Source of the DNA: Photobacterium marinum
GTDB taxonomy: Bacteria > Pseudomonadota > Gammaproteobacteria > Enterobacterales > Vibrionaceae
DNA length: 64,000 nucleotides
Assembly: GCF_000331515.1 (NCBI RefSeq)
Contig: NZ_AMZO01000036.1
Location: forward strand, 1-64,000
Direction: 5' to 3'
Every line of letters begins with the position of its first letter. The stretch's first letter is position 1. Below, piece after piece: positions 63,843-64,000 of the stretch. A program made the position numbers and the translations under genes. The notes under the pieces are model-generated. The model was not told where the DNA came from, searched no databases, and was given only the letters and a program-made list of their open reading frames with translations.

Positions 63843-64000
63843 ATGTCTCAGGGAACAGCAAATGCAATTATTGCCGGAGCCAGTGGCTTAGTAGGAGATG
63901 AGCTCCTTCACCAGCTTCTTGGTCATCCGCATTTCCAGACTGTCTATTCTCTTTCTCGTCACGAACTCCCTTTTCACAGCAATAAGCTGGTTCAGATAAT
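63843..64000 (+). CDS. NAD(P)-binding Rossmann protein, N-terminal part
   Basis: Open to the end of the window. The ATG at 63843 has an AGGAAG site (63831-63836), and the product begins MSQGTANAIIAGASGLVGDE with the NAD(P)-binding GASGLVG loop, followed by LLHQLLGHPHFQTVYSLSR. This resembles the YbjT/HTATIP2-like atypical SDR group. The rest of the gene is outside the window, so the substrate cannot be judged. Confidence 0.78.
   Translation, partial: MSQGTANAIIAGASGLVGDELLHQLLGHPHFQTVYSLSRHELPFHSNKLVQI

Overview
The window looks like a chromosomal segment of a marine gammaproteobacterium of the family Vibrionaceae (Vibrio, Photobacterium, Grimontia or a relative; the genus cannot be fixed by eye). 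Reasons are the Na+-motor T-ring gene motY next to rnt, a FadR regulator of about 283 residues carrying the Vibrio-type insertion, a FadL-VolA lipid-scavenging pair, an Rnf/Rsx operon followed by nth, Na+-linked transporters (NhaB, NhaC and YuiF types) and gene neighbourhoods such as fadR/nhaB/dsbB, sppA-ansA and yeaC/msrB/gapA/yeaD. It is mostly conserved core chromosome. I see no phage, integron, insertion sequence, CRISPR array, rRNA or tRNA gene.

Layout. 1-3.6 kb: end of rsxC, then rsxD-rsxG-rsxE and nth. 3.7-8.1 kb: gloA, a Fur-box-driven sodA operon flanked by two related small secreted proteins, motY and rnt. 8.5-12.2 kb: fadL-volA. 12.3-19.4 kb: a 2-Cys peroxiredoxin, a YuiF-type permease, grxD and sodB divergently placed, asd, and an NhaC-family antiporter behind a long structured leader that ends in a terminator. 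19.4-22.4 kb: a heptanucleotide tandem repeat and a YjiH-YjiG-M20 peptidase operon. 22.8-29.1 kb: an anaerobic/nitric-oxide block of short-form hcp (two NsrR-like sites), nifJ, flavodoxin and ygbA (FNR palindrome). 29.2-35.1 kb: a membrane protein with two Hpt domains, ndpA/yejL/yejM, a small lipoprotein and a short-chain dehydrogenase. 35.4-44.3 kb: a GAF-GGDEF cyclase convergent on topB, then selD-mnmH, ydjA and fadH. 44.6-52.9 kb: sppA, ansA, a GST, yeaC, a DUF2989-type lipoprotein, msrB, gapA and yeaD. 53.0-58.7 kb: a VOC protein and the prkA-yeaH-spoVR stress operon. 58.9-64 kb: fadR, nhaB, dsbB, a UPF0149/SEC-C protein overlapping a MutT-type Nudix gene, and the start of an NAD(P)-binding protein.

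Themes. (1) Redox and iron: MnSOD under a Fur-like box and FeSOD with a RyhB-complementary start region suggest an iron-dependent switch between the two enzymes; peroxiredoxin, GrxD, MsrB, DsbB and GloA add thiol and aldehyde defence. (2) Fatty acids: FadL, VolA, FadH and FadR are all present. (3) Anaerobic NO/nitrogen stress: hcp, nifJ, flavodoxin and ygbA. (4) Sodium: Rnf, NhaB, NhaC and MotY. The least explained element is the leader of the NhaC-family gene (about 17731-17913), which has the form of a riboswitch with mutually exclusive helices and a terminator, and matches no class I could recognise.
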